A stretch of 64,000 nt of DNA, from NCBI RefSeq assembly GCF_902686445.1, contig NW_025920106.1, forward strand, positions 2,790,001 to 2,854,000, read 5' to 3'. This document shows, piece after piece, positions 22,601 to 35,439 of the stretch (within the stretch, counting starts at the first letter, position 1; each line of letters starts with the position of its first letter). A program made the translations under genes and the position numbers. The stretch comes from Sciurus carolinensis. Its lineage: Eukaryota; Chordata; Mammalia; Rodentia; Sciuridae. The notes below the pieces were generated by a model that saw only the letters and a list, made by a program, of their open reading frames with translations, was not told the DNA's origin and did not search any database.

Positions 22601-23443
22601 CTCGTTTACTTCTAAGAATTTTTTCATTTCCATCCTCATGTCTTCTGTTATCCATTCATCATATAATGGTATATTATTTAATCTCAAGGTATTGGAGAAG
22701 TTTCTGTTCTTTATTCTGTCATTTATTTCTAATTTCAATCCATTATGATATGATAGAATACAAGGTAGTATCTCTATCTTCTTGTATTTGCTAACAGTAG
22801 CTTTGTGGCATAAAATATGGTCTACTTTAGAGAAGGATCCATGTGCTGCTGAGAAGAAAGTGTATTCGTTCTTTGTTGGATGGTATATTGTATATATGTC
22901 AGTTAAGTCTAAATTGTTGATTGTGTTATTGAGATCTATGGTTCCTTTATTCAATGTTTGTTTGGAAGATCTATTCGGTGGTGAGAGATGTGTGTTAAAA
23001 TCATCTAGCATTATTGTGTTGTGGTCTATTTGATTTCTGGAATTAAGAAGGATTTGTTTTATGTACATGGATGAGTCCGATGTTTGTGGCATAGATATTT
23101 ATGATTTTTATGTCTTACTGATTTATGCTTCCCTTAAGCAGTATGTAATGTCATTCTTTATCCCTTCTGACTAGTTTTGGCTTGAAGTCCATATTAACTG
23201 AAATGAGGATGGATACTCCAGCTTTTTTGTTGTGTCCATGTGCATGGTATGTTTTTTCCCATTCTTTCACCTTTAGTCTGTGGGTATCTCTTTCTATGAG
23301 ATGAGTTTCTTGCAGACAGCATATTGTTGGATTTTTCTTTTTAATCCAATCTGCCAGTCTATGTCTGTTATTGATGAGTTCAGGCCATTAACATTCAGGG
23401 TTATTATTGTGACATACTTTGTATTCCCAGTCATTTGACTCAT
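19619..23443 (-). pseudogene. L1 ORF2, inactivated
   Basis: The span of about 3.8 kb equals a full L1 ORF2. The start is set at the ATG complementary to 23441-23443. Pieces visible: endonuclease end (23092-22580; SYHNGLKLEIND), reverse transcriptase with [19 protein letters not shown] (in 21394-20597), a fingers/palm piece (21832-21497), and the C-terminal part (20088-19619) with [17 protein letters not shown]. Frameshifts occur near the start (about 23375) and repeatedly after that, and an in-frame stop splits the polymerase. The catalytic FADDM box is intact. Confidence 0.9.
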
Positions 23444-23494
23444 TTTTGTTTTTTGACATGTTTTCGTTTCTCCTTTTTTGGCTATTCCTTTAGG

Positions 23495-24537
23495 CTAGTT
23501 CTCCCTTTTCTGATTTTCATCGTTGTTTTTCATCTCTTCCTCATGTAATATTTTGCTGAGAATGTTCTGTAATGCCGGCTTTCTTTTTGTAAATACTTTT
23601 AGCTTTTGTTTATCATGGAAGGATTTTATTTTGTCGTCAAATCTGAAAGTAAGTTTTGCTTGGTATAAGATTCTTGGTTGGCAACCATTTTCTTTCAGGG
23701 CTTGGTAATTGTTGTTCCAGGCCCTTCTAGCTTTTAGGATCTGAATTGAAAAATCTACTGATATTCTTATAGGTTTCCCCCTGACTGTAATTTGATTCTT
23801 TTTTCTCGTAGCCTTTAAAATTCTGTCTTCATTTTGTATGTTAGGTATTTTCATAATAATGTGCCCTGATGTGGGTCTGTTGTAATGTTGTATATTTGGA
23901 GTCCTATAAACCTCTTGTATCTGGTTTTCCACTTCATTCTTCAGATTTGGGAAATTTTCTGATGTTATTTTATTGAATAGATTGCTCATTTTTTTGGTTT
24001 GTTTCTCTAAGCCTTCCCCAATCCCAATAATTCTTAAATTTGGCCTTTTCATGACATCCCATAATTCTTGTAGATTCTGTTCATGATTTCTTGCCATCTT
24101 CTCTGTTTGTTCAACTTTGTTTTCAAGATTAAATATTTTGTCTTCAATGTCTGAGGTTCTGTCTTCCAGGTGTTCTATCCTATTGCTTACACTTTCTATG
24201 GAATTTTTAACTTGGTTTATTGTTTCCTTCATTTCAAGGATTTCTATTTTTTTTGTTTTTTCAGTATCTCTAACTCTTTATTGAAATGATCTCTTGCTTC
24301 CCGTATTTGCTCTTTTAACTGTTGATTGGTGTGATCATTTAATGCCTGCATTTGCTCTTTCATCTCCTCCTTCAATGCCTGCATTTGCTCTTTCATCTCC
24401 CCATTTGCTTCCCTGATTGTTTTAATTATGTACATTCTGAACTCCTTTTCTGACATTTTTTCTTCTGTGCTGTCATTGGGTTTTATTGATATAGTATCTA
24501 GGATTTTTTGGGACATTTTCTTCCCGTGTTTTCTCAT
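23495..24537 (-). pseudogene. L1 ORF1 with one frameshift
   Basis: The N-terminal part (24537-24244) and the rest (24232-23495) are in different frames, split at a homopolymer near 24238-24260. Together they span about 345 codons, the usual ORF1 size. Order: short basic N-terminus, coiled coil with the duplicated unit KEEMKEQMQAL, RRM-like domain from LWDVMKRPNLRIIGIGEG, then the C-terminal domain through GKPIRISVDFSIQILKARRA and PRILYQAKLTFRF. The C-terminal 245 codons are fully open, so this copy is relatively young. Confidence 0.9.
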
Positions 24538-24609
24538 CTTGGTCAGATATCTGTTGGACTCTGAGATATTGCAGATTTTCTCTTTGGCTTATAGTGTCCC
24601 TGTAGATTT

Positions 24610-25169
24610 CCAGTATATCACCTCCCAGCCTTCAGTAGCCTGAAATCTTGGAGGAATTTGATAATGCAGTGCTTCTGAAGAAAGCTGCCCCTAGCCTGCT
24701 ACTGGTTCCAGGGCTGGGGGCTGGCTCTGTGCAGAAAGGCTCTCACTGGGTGACCTGCTCCAAGAATATGGCTGTGGAAGGAGCCTGCAGCTGGAGGGAG
24801 CAGGCCTGCTTGGGGAAGTCTCTGGCTGCCCTGCCCTGGTCCCAGAAGCCACCTGTGGGCTGGGGCCCGCTGCTGGGTCTGGGACTAGATGCTGGCTCTG
24901 TGTGGAAAGGGTCTCACTGGATGGTCTGCTCCAAGAAGCTGACTGTGGAAGGAGTCTGCCACCAGAGAGAGCAGGGCTGCTTGGGGAAGTCTCTAGCTGC
25001 TCTGGCCTGCTCCGAGAAGCTTCCCCTGTCCGGGCCGAGCTTCACCCAGTGGGAGATTCTCATCCCATGGCTCTATGTTAGTCTGAGTCTCTCATTGCCT
25101 CCCCTTCTTGAATCCTGGGTTCTGGAGTGATGGGTGATGCAGTCACCCTCTAGTCCGCCATCTTGGATC
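24610..25169 (-). promoter_or_regulatory. L1 5' UTR/promoter with YY1-type start and monomers
   Basis: The reverse complement begins agatccaagatggcggacta (25150-25169); the core aagatggcgg is a near-perfect YY1 site. Two monomers of about 172 bp follow, with about 0.1 kb of non-repeated sequence between the 5' end and the first one. Confidence 0.7.
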
Positions 25170-25374
25170 TCAAAACACTTTTATTGAATTTGTTCTTAAT
25201 AAAGTACATTTTTATTGTAGTTAAATTCTATTAATTTATTTTAATGTGTTTGTTATAAACTAAGAAAAATTAAGGTATTCAATTTATGTACAATTACCTG
25301 ATGTAAACATGTGAATTTTTAAAGTTATGCCTATAGCATAATTGGAACTGTGAAACTTAGAAATATTACTTGCT

Positions 25375-25465
25375 GGTCTGGGGAGATAGCTCAGTTGGTA
25401 GAGTGCTTGCCTTGCAAACACAAGGCCCTGGGTCAATCCCCGGCACCACAGGAAAAAAAAAAAAA
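25375..25465 (+). mobile_element. ID SINE, well preserved
   Basis: It begins ctggggagatagctcagttg, has gagtgcttgccttgcaaaca and ends in an A run followed by AAG repeats. Confidence 0.88.
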
Positions 25466-26600
25466 AGAAGAAGAAACATTACTTGCTCTGAAAAGAATTA
25501 AAATTTTCTATTCTATTCTTTTTCTCACTAGCTCATTTTTAGGTTGCAGCAAATATATCAGGTACTATAGTAAAGCAAATATCTTTTGTTGGCACATCTT
25601 ATTGTTAAGACATTACTGTGATTGGTACATTTTTGTCTCTTCATGTTTAGTGATTAACTTCCATACTTAATAATTCCAGATACTGGCAAAATAATCTTTC
25701 TAAAATGCTATTTTAGTTATTGACAGATGATTGAAATACAATAGGAGACATAATAATAACCCTTAATATGTAAAGTAATTTATTTATTGTTATAGAATTT
25801 GACTATGCATGTAAAAGATTGAACTCCTTAATATGCAGGAAAATAATTTAGATAGTGTATTATTCAAAAAGTAAAGTATCTCCATACTTAATAACTAATG
25901 CTGAAAGAGCCATCAGTAACTATCAACTTTAGAGTTGAAGCTTTCTTGGTTTGAAACTTTTAAGGGAATGATTCATCAATTTTACATGAAAATTTTAAAA
26001 ATGCATGTTGGGCACCTTAAAATTTAAGTGAAAAAATAGGAAATACTGGGCTAAAATATATCAAATGAGGTTTAATATCTTTAATATATACATTCTTTTA
26101 AGTCAATAGAATGTTTCATTAGAGACAGAGTTATTAACATAACATATATGAAGTCTTAAAATATGAAAAGTGTTTCACTTGAACAAAAATGCAAATTAAA
26201 TAAACATCAATATGCTTTTTTATCAAATTGGAAAACATCTGGAATCATGAATAATCCCCTCTATCACTAAACATTTGACAATGAAAATGAAGATTGGTAG
26301 AAAATTTTTGAAGAAACTTAAATCAATTTTCATGTATATATGAGTTTTTCAGGATAAACCCAACTACTGTGTATAACCTTAAAGCTCTAATAATAAATAA
26401 ATAAGCCTGTGTCATTGCAAGCTCAATTGTGAATGATACAGCAAACCCATCTGTGAACTGAATACTTTATTCAAAGTGCATATACATAGCCCAGAATAAA
26501 CTGTTGTTTCTCTGGAAAAAATTAAATAAGTTGAGAGCAAAAGAATTTTGAAGAGTAATTTATCTGTGATGTGTTTTGTAAACCATAAGCAACTTTTTTG
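25466..26600. other. AT-rich sequence, nothing recognised
   Basis: No gene or clear repeat seen. Open frames are short and without known motifs. Confidence 0.4.
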
Positions 26601-26604
26601 ATTT

Positions 26605-26680
26605 TTTAAATTTTTTTAGTATTTTGTAATGAGAACTGCACCCAGGGGTGCTTTACAACTGAGCCACCTCCTGCAATATG
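26605..26680 (-). mobile_element. ID-type SINE fragment
   Basis: Plus strand contains cccaggggtgctttacaact and gagccacctcctgc, the reverse complement of an ID-like head. Confidence 0.6.
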
Positions 26681-26807
26681 TTAAAGGAATCATGTATACC
26701 TTTCAATTCAAAGGAAAAATATGCTGAATAATAAAAATTATGTTGTAAAAGATGAAAAGTCAGTGGATTAAGTTTATGGCTGATTACTAATCAAAATGTG
26801 AAGGTTA

Positions 26808-27020
26808 AGTCAGGCACAGTGGTGCACACCTGAAATCCCAGCAGCTTGGGAGGCTGAGACAGGAGGATTGCAAATTCAAAGCCAGCCTCAGCAAAATCAA
26901 GGTGCTAAGCAACTCAGTGAGACCCTGTCTTTAAATAAAATACAAAAAATAGGGCTGGGATGTGACTCAGTGGTAAAGTGCCCCTGAGTTCAATCCCTGG
27001 TACCAAAAAAGAAAAAAAAA
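26808..27020 (+). mobile_element. B1+ID composite SINE
   Basis: B1 half (ggcacagtggtgcacacctg, gaggctgagacaggaggatt) then A-rich linker then ID half (gggctgggatgtgactcagt) and an A tail. Confidence 0.8.
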
Positions 27021-27848
27021 GTCAAGATTAAAATTAGTATATGCAAGGTAATTTAAAAGTTGTGTTTTATAAAAGACATGTCTAAGTAAGAAGTATGAAT
27101 GAGAATGTGTGAAAGAGTGACTCTTTTTGCTTGAGATTGTGCTTCACTTGTTTCTCATGTACTCCAAATTCTATTCAGTTACCGTGTGCTGCTTTTAACA
27201 ACAGGAAGGCACCAATCAATGTTATGTGAAAGCACAGGTAAGTTAGGTTATCTGTAGAATTCCTTTCAGTGCAATGCCCATTTCCCTCCTCAGCCTCTTT
27301 TTATGACTATCCTCTGTTGTAAACACTCTTCTCCAGTCAAAATTTTATATCTTTGTACCCTGATAGTACTATGTGAAATATTGTTACTTTAGTTTTATTT
27401 GTTATCTCTTCAGGAACATATTCTCCTGTTTTTATCTTAAGTTTTCCCCATTGCAAAGGGTGACTTTCATCACCTATGGCAGACTGATGGGTCAACAGCT
27501 CCATTTCCCACTGGGCCAGGGAGCACAACAATGTTAGCTTGGCATCCCTGTTAGCCACCACTAAATGATTCTAGTGGGCAGAGGAAGTGAAATTGATTTG
27601 TTTTTTTCTGGGCTCCAGTACAACCTATTTTGGCTATGAAACTTACCTTTTATCATCAGGCTCCATAGTAATCATTTTCTTCTTTTTAGTCCTGGATCCA
27701 TTCTTATGTATGTAGAACTCATAGGTAATATATATTTACAGGTCAGCATTTTTAGTATATATCTTACACATCATTAACCACACTTAAGTTGAAAGGCAGT
27801 TTGTTAGTAGAACTTTTTGTAACTTAAATGCATATAAAAGCAACTTGT

Positions 27849-27955
27849 GGGACTGGGGTTGTGGCTCAATGATAAAGTGTTTGCCTAGCACACTGTGAGA
27901 CACTGGGTTTGATCCTCAGCACCACATTAAAAAATAATAATAATAAACAAAATAA
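27849..27955 (+). mobile_element. ID SINE
   Basis: It begins gactggggttgtggctcaat and ends in an A-rich tail with AAT repeats. Confidence 0.8.
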
Positions 27956-27959
27956 AGTT

Positions 27960-29100
27960 ATTTTTAGAGCAACTTGTGTATAATCAGTATAAATATAAAT
28001 CAATTCTAAAACAGTAAATATCAAAATAAAATGACTATTTCTTCTGGGTAGTATCATCTGTACTGTATAATGTCAGAAGCCATCATATACCCCTTACTCC
28101 CAAGTATGTAACTACAGCCCAGCTACTCAGTTGACCTTTAGTCTTCTATACACTTAGCAATTTCTTAGAAATAGATCTCATTCAGTATCCTACCAGCATT
28201 TTATACTGAACTCAATATCTTCAGACAGCCGCTTTTATTTAATTCTCTCTACCAGAGTCTTCAAAATGTCCTTTTCCTTTTTTCCTTTGTATATTTGGAA
28301 TTTTTCTCTAACTCACCTGTCCTACTGGTTTTACCTTCTCTCACACTGTTCTTCATGTCGTTGTGAGTTCTAGATTAAGTTTCCTGCCATAATTATGTCT
28401 TTCAACAGGTTCAGAAAATCTAAATGAATATCCTTTGGTAACCAATATGTTATTCATAATCTAGCCCATACTTTTGAGGACTCATTTTTCCTACACTGTC
28501 TAAACCCTCTAAATCCTCTCTTACAAAGGATAATATTTTTAAATTTCCTATCACAGGCATACTTTTATAAAATAAAGTAAATTACTTGCTAAAAATTGAT
28601 CATTTGGACAAGGGAGAATGCTTACTCTGTTTCTGTACTTGTTGCTGAATAATAAAGAGCAGTGTAAGACCCATCTCATTTGTGGATCACACATATTGTG
28701 TTGCCCTGCCCCAGCAACTCTCCAGGTGATCCATGCACTTTCCTTGTCTACCTGCATTTACATCCTGAAATGCTCAGACTCCTCACTCATCTTAGCTCCC
28801 TGTTGATTCATTTGTTAAGTTTTATCTCCTTTGGGTAGTTTTCTGTGATATTCACAGGGTTTTAGGTGTTCTTTTTCATTTTCCTGTGTTATATAACAAG
28901 ATTCACCTAACACAAACTAAAGTATACAGCAAGGATTTTCTCAGATCACCAGTATTCAAGATTTTTAAAACATGAATTTTAAAAGAGTATGTATATGTGT
29001 GTGAGAAAGAGAGACAGAAAGATTTAAGTCTTTCCTGGTGAAGTTTCTTCCTTCCTAGTAAACACCTCTTAGCTTCCTTTCTCTCCAAATATAATGGTTA
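27960..29100. other. AT-rich sequence, nothing firm
   Basis: No gene recognised. Pyrimidine-rich parts around 28100-28560 could be very old L2, but I cannot support it. Confidence 0.35.
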
Positions 29101-29112
29101 TAAGAAGCAGTA

Positions 29113-29280
29113 TTTTTTTTTTAATGAAAATGTTAGGTTCACTGATTCCTTCTATGATGGCTTCAAAAGTTGTGGCAATAGAGAAGGATGGTGGCTACAA
29201 CCAACTTTTTGACATCTGGGCTGTAGGAATGACAGCAATTGAATTTGGAGAACTTCAAACACAGGTGTTTGATCTTCATC
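29113..29280 (+). pseudogene. MAP4K5/MAP4K3-like kinase pseudogene fragment
   Basis: Translation gives [20 protein letters not shown] followed by [19 protein letters not shown]. This is the part of a germinal-centre-type kinase domain just after the APE motif, where MAP4K family members have a GGYNQLCDIWAVG-type sequence. The GELQ piece looks closest to MAP4K5. Upstream, bases 29125-29160 still align with the activation segment but with stops and shifts. Similarity ends abruptly after DLHPM. Only about 165 bp remain, so I cannot tell a duplicated exon from a truncated retrocopy. Confidence 0.65.
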
Positions 29281-29399
29281 CAATGATGATTATTTATAAT
29301 CATGCAGTTATCCATCATGTCTTTGGAATGTGGAATACTGAGAACTCTGGGAATACAAACTCATTTTTAATTATATCAAGATAGTAAAACTGTTATAAG

Positions 29400-30290
29400 G
29401 GACTGGGAAGTAATTACATTTAAAACCTGCTTGGTTGTATTGCTTCTTCTCAAACATAGAGTGAGTTGTCTGCATTGTGTGAAGTTTTCTTATACAAAAT
29501 TTTTGCCCTAATAATCAGAGTAGGACATGACAGTTATTGTTAAACAAGTCTTTTAGGGTCTTTATTTTCATTCCTCCATTAATTGATCTTGTTTCATTTT
29601 TGTCCTATATGAAATGGTAGAATGCACAAGATATTTTGTTACTATCTCATTTGATTTTCTTTATTTTGAGATTATGAAGAAATACCTAAGCTTAGTATAA
29701 TTATTGCATATCTCAGAATATATTGTCTTTCAGAAGTAAATATTTAAGGACTTTTGAAAGGTTTTTTCATATTTTGAAGGAAAATTATATTGGACCAAAA
29801 TTTAAATTTAAATGGTAGAAAATTAAAAAGACAATTAGAATGGAGAAAATGTTCTCTTAATATTTGATCAACCATGAATTAATGCATGCTGCATAAGGAA
29901 CTCATTTAAAGACTACAGGAGAAAGAGCATTTAGGAGAAAGTACCAGATAAAGAAACATAGAGAAATATAAAGATACACAAGTTAAAAGATACATAATGT
30001 TATCTAGAATGCCTATAGATATTGACCTTGAGGAAAATAGTTTTATGTTATTTGCTAAGGGCAATACAAATCTTTTATTGATTCTGCTACTTAGGAAATT
30101 ATTCTTAGGAAATAATTCAAGGATGAAGGATTATCCATTTTAGGATTACAGGATATACATCTATCATCTATCTATATCTTACAAAAGTAGGGTCTTGCTC
30201 AACTTGTGCCTTGTAAACTAGGTATGTTTATTTGGCAGCAAATTGAGACTTTTTCCATGTGGCTAACTGTTCTCCTATATCAGGTTTACA
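29400..30290. other. AT-rich sequence, nothing recognised
   Basis: No feature seen. Confidence 0.4.
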
Positions 30291-30299
30291 GTAGGATTT

Positions 30300-30570
30300 G
30301 ATTCTAGTGGCAGAGGGAAGCAGCTTGCATCATCAGGAGGCAGAGAGAGAGAGAGAGACTCCGCTTTCCAGGTACAGGTACAAATATATACCCCATAGCC
30401 ACACCCCAATTTCCACCTCTTCCAGCCACACACTACCACTTCAATTAACCCCATCTGGAGTTAATTTACTGATTGGGTTAAGATTCTCATGACCCAATTA
30501 TTTCTCCTCTGAACCTTCCTGCATGGTCTCACATGTGAACTCTTGGGGGACACTTCACATCTAAATCGTA
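30300..30570 (+). repeat. Old interspersed repeat fragment
   Basis: A GA-rich stretch (30338-30358), then text such as tcacatgtgaactcttgggg, resembles an old mammalian repeat family whose ends also appear at 31335 and 50020. I cannot name it safely. Confidence 0.35.
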
Positions 30571-30909
30571 ACAATTTACATGTGGTATCTTATTTTAACC
30601 ACATAGTAACTGCAGGGTTCCCATTTCATTTTCTGAAGCTCACAGATGTCAAACAGGCCATGAAGCTATAAAGTAATAGCTTAATGGCTATTACTTTAAT
30701 TAATTTTATTTGACTTTAAAGTCTTTTCATTATACTTCTCTTTTAGAGGGGTAACCTGGCTGAGTCTGGCATTGTGATGAACATGAATCTCTCATGTGAG
30801 TGTCTGAGTTTGTCTTTATGACTCCTTATCTACATATATTTGACCTATCTAATCTGTGGACTCATCAGAACCTGATCTTGTGTTAGGAATCATTCTTATC
30901 CACTTAGAT

Positions 30910-31140
30910 CAGGGGTTTGAAAACTCAATACTATTGGGATCCTGGGCTGACTAATTCTTTGTTATAGGGGATGTTCTGTGCTTTGCAAGATTGTTAACAA
31001 CATCACTGGTATCAACTCCTAGATACCACTGCCACCATCTTTCCCCAAGGTGTGACAACCAAAAATGCCTTGAAATGTTTCCAAATGCTCCCTGGAACTT
31101 CCATGGATTGAGAGTCACAACTTCCATGGGTTGAGAACCA
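30910..31140 (-). mobile_element. MER20-like hAT relic
   Basis: The order ttctttgttataggggatgt, then accactgccaccatctttcc, then gtgacaaccaaaaatgcctt is the reverse complement of MER20. Confidence 0.55.
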
Positions 31141-31334
31141 TTGACCTGGAGTATAAATTTAATGTTCCTTTGTCCCTGATATATTTAAGAGGGGACAAAC
31201 CCTATATGAAATAACAAAGAGTAACTCTTTCTAGTTTTTTTTAGCCTTCTGAAGTTTAGTTATCTCCCATTAATTTCTTTTTTAAGTTTCAAGTTGGTTA
31301 TCTTCTAAACCCCCAAGAAACCTTGGCCTACCCA

Positions 31335-31735
31335 GCCTATGTTAGTTAGTTAGAGCTGCCATAGGAAGACACCAGGGACTGTGTGGTCTCTTACAGTTCT
31401 GGAGGCTGTGATTACAAGATAGCAGACCAGGAGAGTTGGCCTGCTCTGAGGTCTCTTTCCTTGACTTGCAGATGGCTGCCCTCATACTGCTTCTGTACAT
31501 GGTCATTCCTCTGAGCACACATGACCTTCATTGTCTGACGTGGCCAAATTTCCCCTTCTTATATGGACATCTCCCATAATGGTCTTGATTCCACCCTAAT
31601 GACCTCACTTTAACTTAATCCCCTAATTGAAGGGGATTTATCTCCAACTAAGTTTACCTTCTGAGGTACTGGGGATGAGGGCTTCAATGAATGGATTTGG
31701 CATGGACACAGTGCAGTCCAGAACACACCCTCACC
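31335..31735 (+). repeat. Old mammalian interspersed repeat
   Basis: Starts gttagttagagctgccatag, continues ttacagttctggaggctgtg, and ends with ttctgaggtactggggatga. A second, shorter copy lies at 50020-50175. This is a widespread old mammalian family whose name I cannot assign. Confidence 0.55.
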
Positions 31736-32129
31736 CATTTAATTCACCTAATCTTATACTCACCCTGATTTTCTCCAGTCTCAGAGAATGAACTATGCCT
31801 CTTCCTATGTATGGCCAAGACTTAGGTTTTCATCTAATTTCCAGATCCCCAGTCTCCTCTGAGGAACTGTTCAGCCACTGCATCCCATGATGTCCACTGT
31901 CTCCCTGACAGCTTCATTCTCTGCTTAACTCTGGCTTTTCCTTCTTAGTCTGTTGAGATGCTCCAGTGTCTTCCAGTATCAATCCTGTGTTGTCCTGTGA
32001 CTTTAAACTTCCCTCTTCTTCTTGTCACAGCTGTTTCTTTTCCTTAAAATTAACTTAAGACACTTTACACTGTCATCTGCTTAAGGTTCAAATATTTCCC
32101 TCAAGAGTTACTGGTTGGAGATATAATCC

Positions 32130-32415
32130 CTCTGCACTCCTGAATGAACTAATAGATTAATGAGTGTTCTATGCTCATGAGTGGGTTAGTGTCAGAGTCA
32201 CAGGAGTGAGTTCATGATCAGAGGAATGGCTGTTATGAAGTGAACTCTCTCTAGCCTGCTTGTTTTGTCAAACCATGGTGCCCTCCTCTGTGTCATGACA
32301 TGGCAAGAAGGCCCTTGCCAGATGCTGAGACAGTCCAGGCCAGAGTAGAATAAACTTCTGATCCTTATAAATTACCCATTCTCAGGTTTTCAGTTATAGC
32401 AACAGAAAATTGACT
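32130..32415 (+). mobile_element. MaLR-type LTR relic
   Basis: The sequence runs from a region like catgagtgggttagtgtcag to ttataaattacccattctca and cagttatagcaacagaaaat, the typical 3' part of MaLR (MLT1/MST) LTRs. Confidence 0.65.
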
Positions 32416-32419
32416 TAGA

Positions 32420-35400
32420 TACCATATTTTTTCCCTTTCTTTCTTTAATTCTTTTCAATTTTCATTTCTACCTCTACTCTGATTCTGAAATTGGTCCCAT
32501 CATTGCCACTAAATAAGTTCTGCATGACTAAATTTATTGGAAACATTTTGATCTCTTTTTATTATTTGACCTCTTTGCCACACTAATAAAATCAAACACA
32601 CTGATTGCATATCTATCTATCATCTGTTTATATTCAAATTATACTTGCACATAATTTAAGACCAAATGATTCAATGCCTGAAATGAAATTGAGCTATTCA
32701 TAAATTTTTTCTCTTTGCCTGATATTCTCTATTCAGTAAAATTAATATATTTTACTTTTTGCTATTGCATTAGTTTTGACATGTATATTTTTAAATCAAG
32801 CTACCAATGTTTATGTTGTCCTTGATCACAAACTTCTCCATAAATATCATCAGTGATCACTGTCTCTATTCCCCCTCTTCCAGGCTTTTGTCTTCCATAC
32901 TACCTGGAAAATGCTTTTGTTAAGAGCACTGATGATTTCCACCATGTTCCTGTTCAAGTTCATGTTTGTGTTTATGTCTCATGATCTGCCAAAAGCACTG
33001 ACCAATGCTAATCTTTCCTTGAAGCACATTTTATCCTTTTGATGAGAATTCATTCTTGCCTGGTTTTCCTCCTAATTCACCTTTGCCTTTTTCTGGTCTT
33101 ATTTGAGGATTCTTCCTAATCTTCCCTCACTTTAAATTTTGAAATGGCCGAAAGCTCAGTTCTTGGATGCTTTCTTTATGTGAATTCATTTCTCCATGAT
33201 CTTATCAGGTCTTCTTGTTCTAAATATCCCTCTATATGTTGTCATTCTTGTGTTAGAGACTAGATATTTGTTTAGGGGAACAGTTTCTTTTCATCCAGGG
33301 GTCACAACCAGACTGCATTTTCTAGCTGCTTTTGCATTTAGATCCATTTGATTGAATTTTAGGCAAAGTAATATGAGAACTGACATGTACAACTTCCAGG
33401 TCTAGCCTATAAATGTCTTCTTCCCTTACTCTTCAATCCCTTCTCCCACCTTTTGGCTGGTTGTAAAGGACTTCAAGGATGGAGTTACAAATGGGAGGAG
33501 GATGGTTCCTTGAATAATCAGGTGAAAGACTGCCCATCAATCAAGATCATTAGTTTGGACTTTGTGTAAAGCTTCTGAGACTTTGGAATATGGTATTAAC
33601 TCAGATTAAAATATGTGTCTGGAGTGGGTATTGCCATAACAGAAATCTAAAATGTGTTCATATTTCAGTGGTTGGGTGTCAAAGAGCAAAGACACTAAAG
33701 TTAGAGGCAGGCCTGATTTTTTATATGTTATAAAGTGGAAAATAGTTGGTTAAAACATTTTCTGTGCCAACTTAGGAGGCAGATTTGTAGCTTATGAACT
33801 TATACTGCTAGGGAAAGAATTAGAAAGTAAAAGTGTAGGTTGGCCAGGGGGATGTCCTAAAAGAAAATATCAGAAAAAGATAAGAATCAGCTGGTTTATA
33901 AGCAGAATAGAAAGTACAGAAAGAATCCAGAAATTCTAATGGAAGAACCAACTCTTTCTACATCTGGAATGGTAAAAGAGAAGATTGATCAAGTCTTTGA
34001 GGGAGAAAGGAACATTATGATGGATCTCTGTAGCAAAGATCAGATTATGAATATTTCTTTTCTCCCCAGGCCATGATAACTATCAAACCAACCTATAAAA
34101 CTACTTTCAGGTTGTCTTCTTTTAACTTAAGAGGTAAAATTAAGGGACAAGGAATTCAGGGTATGGATTGGTATCAGCTGGAACATAATTTTCAAGAAAA
34201 GACTTCAATGTAGCCACAGACAAGGGTACTGATGGAGCAAATAGGCTTGTGTCCTACTAAGAAATAAGGAAATTTATACTGCCAAGAAGGTTTAAGTCCA
34301 GACTGCACAGCTTGTGCCTATTCAAGACTTAGCACAGTCTGTGGGGTTTCAAAACTGCACCATGAGTCAGTGGGCTGAGAAAGTACAGCAGACAGGAGGA
34401 ATGGTAACCCCCCAGCACCCAATTCAGATAATGTCACAGAACATGATGAACAGGTGAGTTCCTTTACAGAGGGTAATCAGAACACTGAAGGCATCTGCTC
34501 ACTTCCAGGGAAGAGGCCTTCATTCTGCCCTCCCAACAGGATTTCAGTTATTGCCATGTTTCTTAGATGCTTCTCTTTTTCAAGTAGGAGATTTAACTGT
34601 TTATCTTGTCCCTATTTTTCCTATGAAATGACCATGGTGTGGGAGAGTCATCTAACTAATTTTTTTTTCACTCAGAGGTGGATGAGTTATAAGGAGTCAT
34701 ATCCAGATCCAAGAGTAAAAGCCGCTCATACTTGGGTTTTCTAGACTTGAGCTGTATGTAGGGGATGGGTGGGACTTGAGGTTCCATCCTTTGAGGCAGA
34801 TGAGGTGTGTGTTTGACACATGAAGAAAGTGGAAGGTGGGAGTGGTCATTGGCAGGAAAGTCTGTGGAGAGACCAGTATGTGTTCACTGAGCTGTGTACT
34901 CTCTTCTTTCAGCACTTGGCAAGACTAGCTCCTCCAGCTTTCCTTGCCACAATACATAGCAACATAATCAGAAGGAATCTGTGCCTTTTCCTCCCCTGAC
35001 CCATAAAAATGCTCACACAAGGTTATGCATCCTTTCCTCTCAGTTTCTGACTGAATTCAGTGGGCCCTGAGACAGCCAGACATGTATGGATGGGCCTTCA
35101 CAGTCCTTGAATAACCATGAGAAAGACCATCAATCACATAGGATTACACATTGGTTTGAATTTCATGAGTGAGAAATAAAGTTCTATATTGTTAAGTCCT
35201 GAGGGTTTTGAGTTTCTCTCTTCTAACAGTCATCATTACTCTGGATAATACTTCTCTTCAGATGTGATCTCCAGCCAGTACTCCCCTTTGAAATCCAACC
35301 TTGCATACCAATTCTCTCAGGATATTTCCAAAGGATCTTGTGTAGATTTATCAGCTAAATGATTTATACATTTCTCAAAATGTTATTTAGAACCTGCTCT

Positions 35401-35430
35401 TCCCAGAATCTTTCATGCCATCATAAATGG
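32420..35430. other. Intergenic sequence, no gene recognised
   Basis: Pyrimidine-rich sequence at about 32800-33250 may be an old LINE (L2/CR1) relic. The open frame at 34454-34744 has no recognisable domain. I see no gene. Confidence 0.35.
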
Positions 35431-35439
35431 CATTTCTCT

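Larger units (their letters stand above)
19345..25169 (-). mobile_element. Nearly full-length L1
   Basis: About 5.8 kb on the minus strand. The 5' end (25169) reads agatccaagatggcggacta, a YY1-type core. Next come two 172-bp monomers (marked at 24894 and 24722), a leader, ORF1 (24537-23495), a gap of about 51 bp, ORF2 (23443-19619), and a 3' UTR with a telomere-like block and an A-rich end (about 19345). It is the best reference copy in the window for the other L1 pieces. Frameshifts in both reading frames make it inactive. I could not find a convincing target-site duplication. Confidence 0.9.

Noticed and set aside
19353..25222. atttttattgta at 19353 and 25208 as target-site duplication of the full-length L1
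   Set aside because: The left copy is part of the L1's own 3' end, and the right copy lies some 40 bases beyond the element's 5' end.
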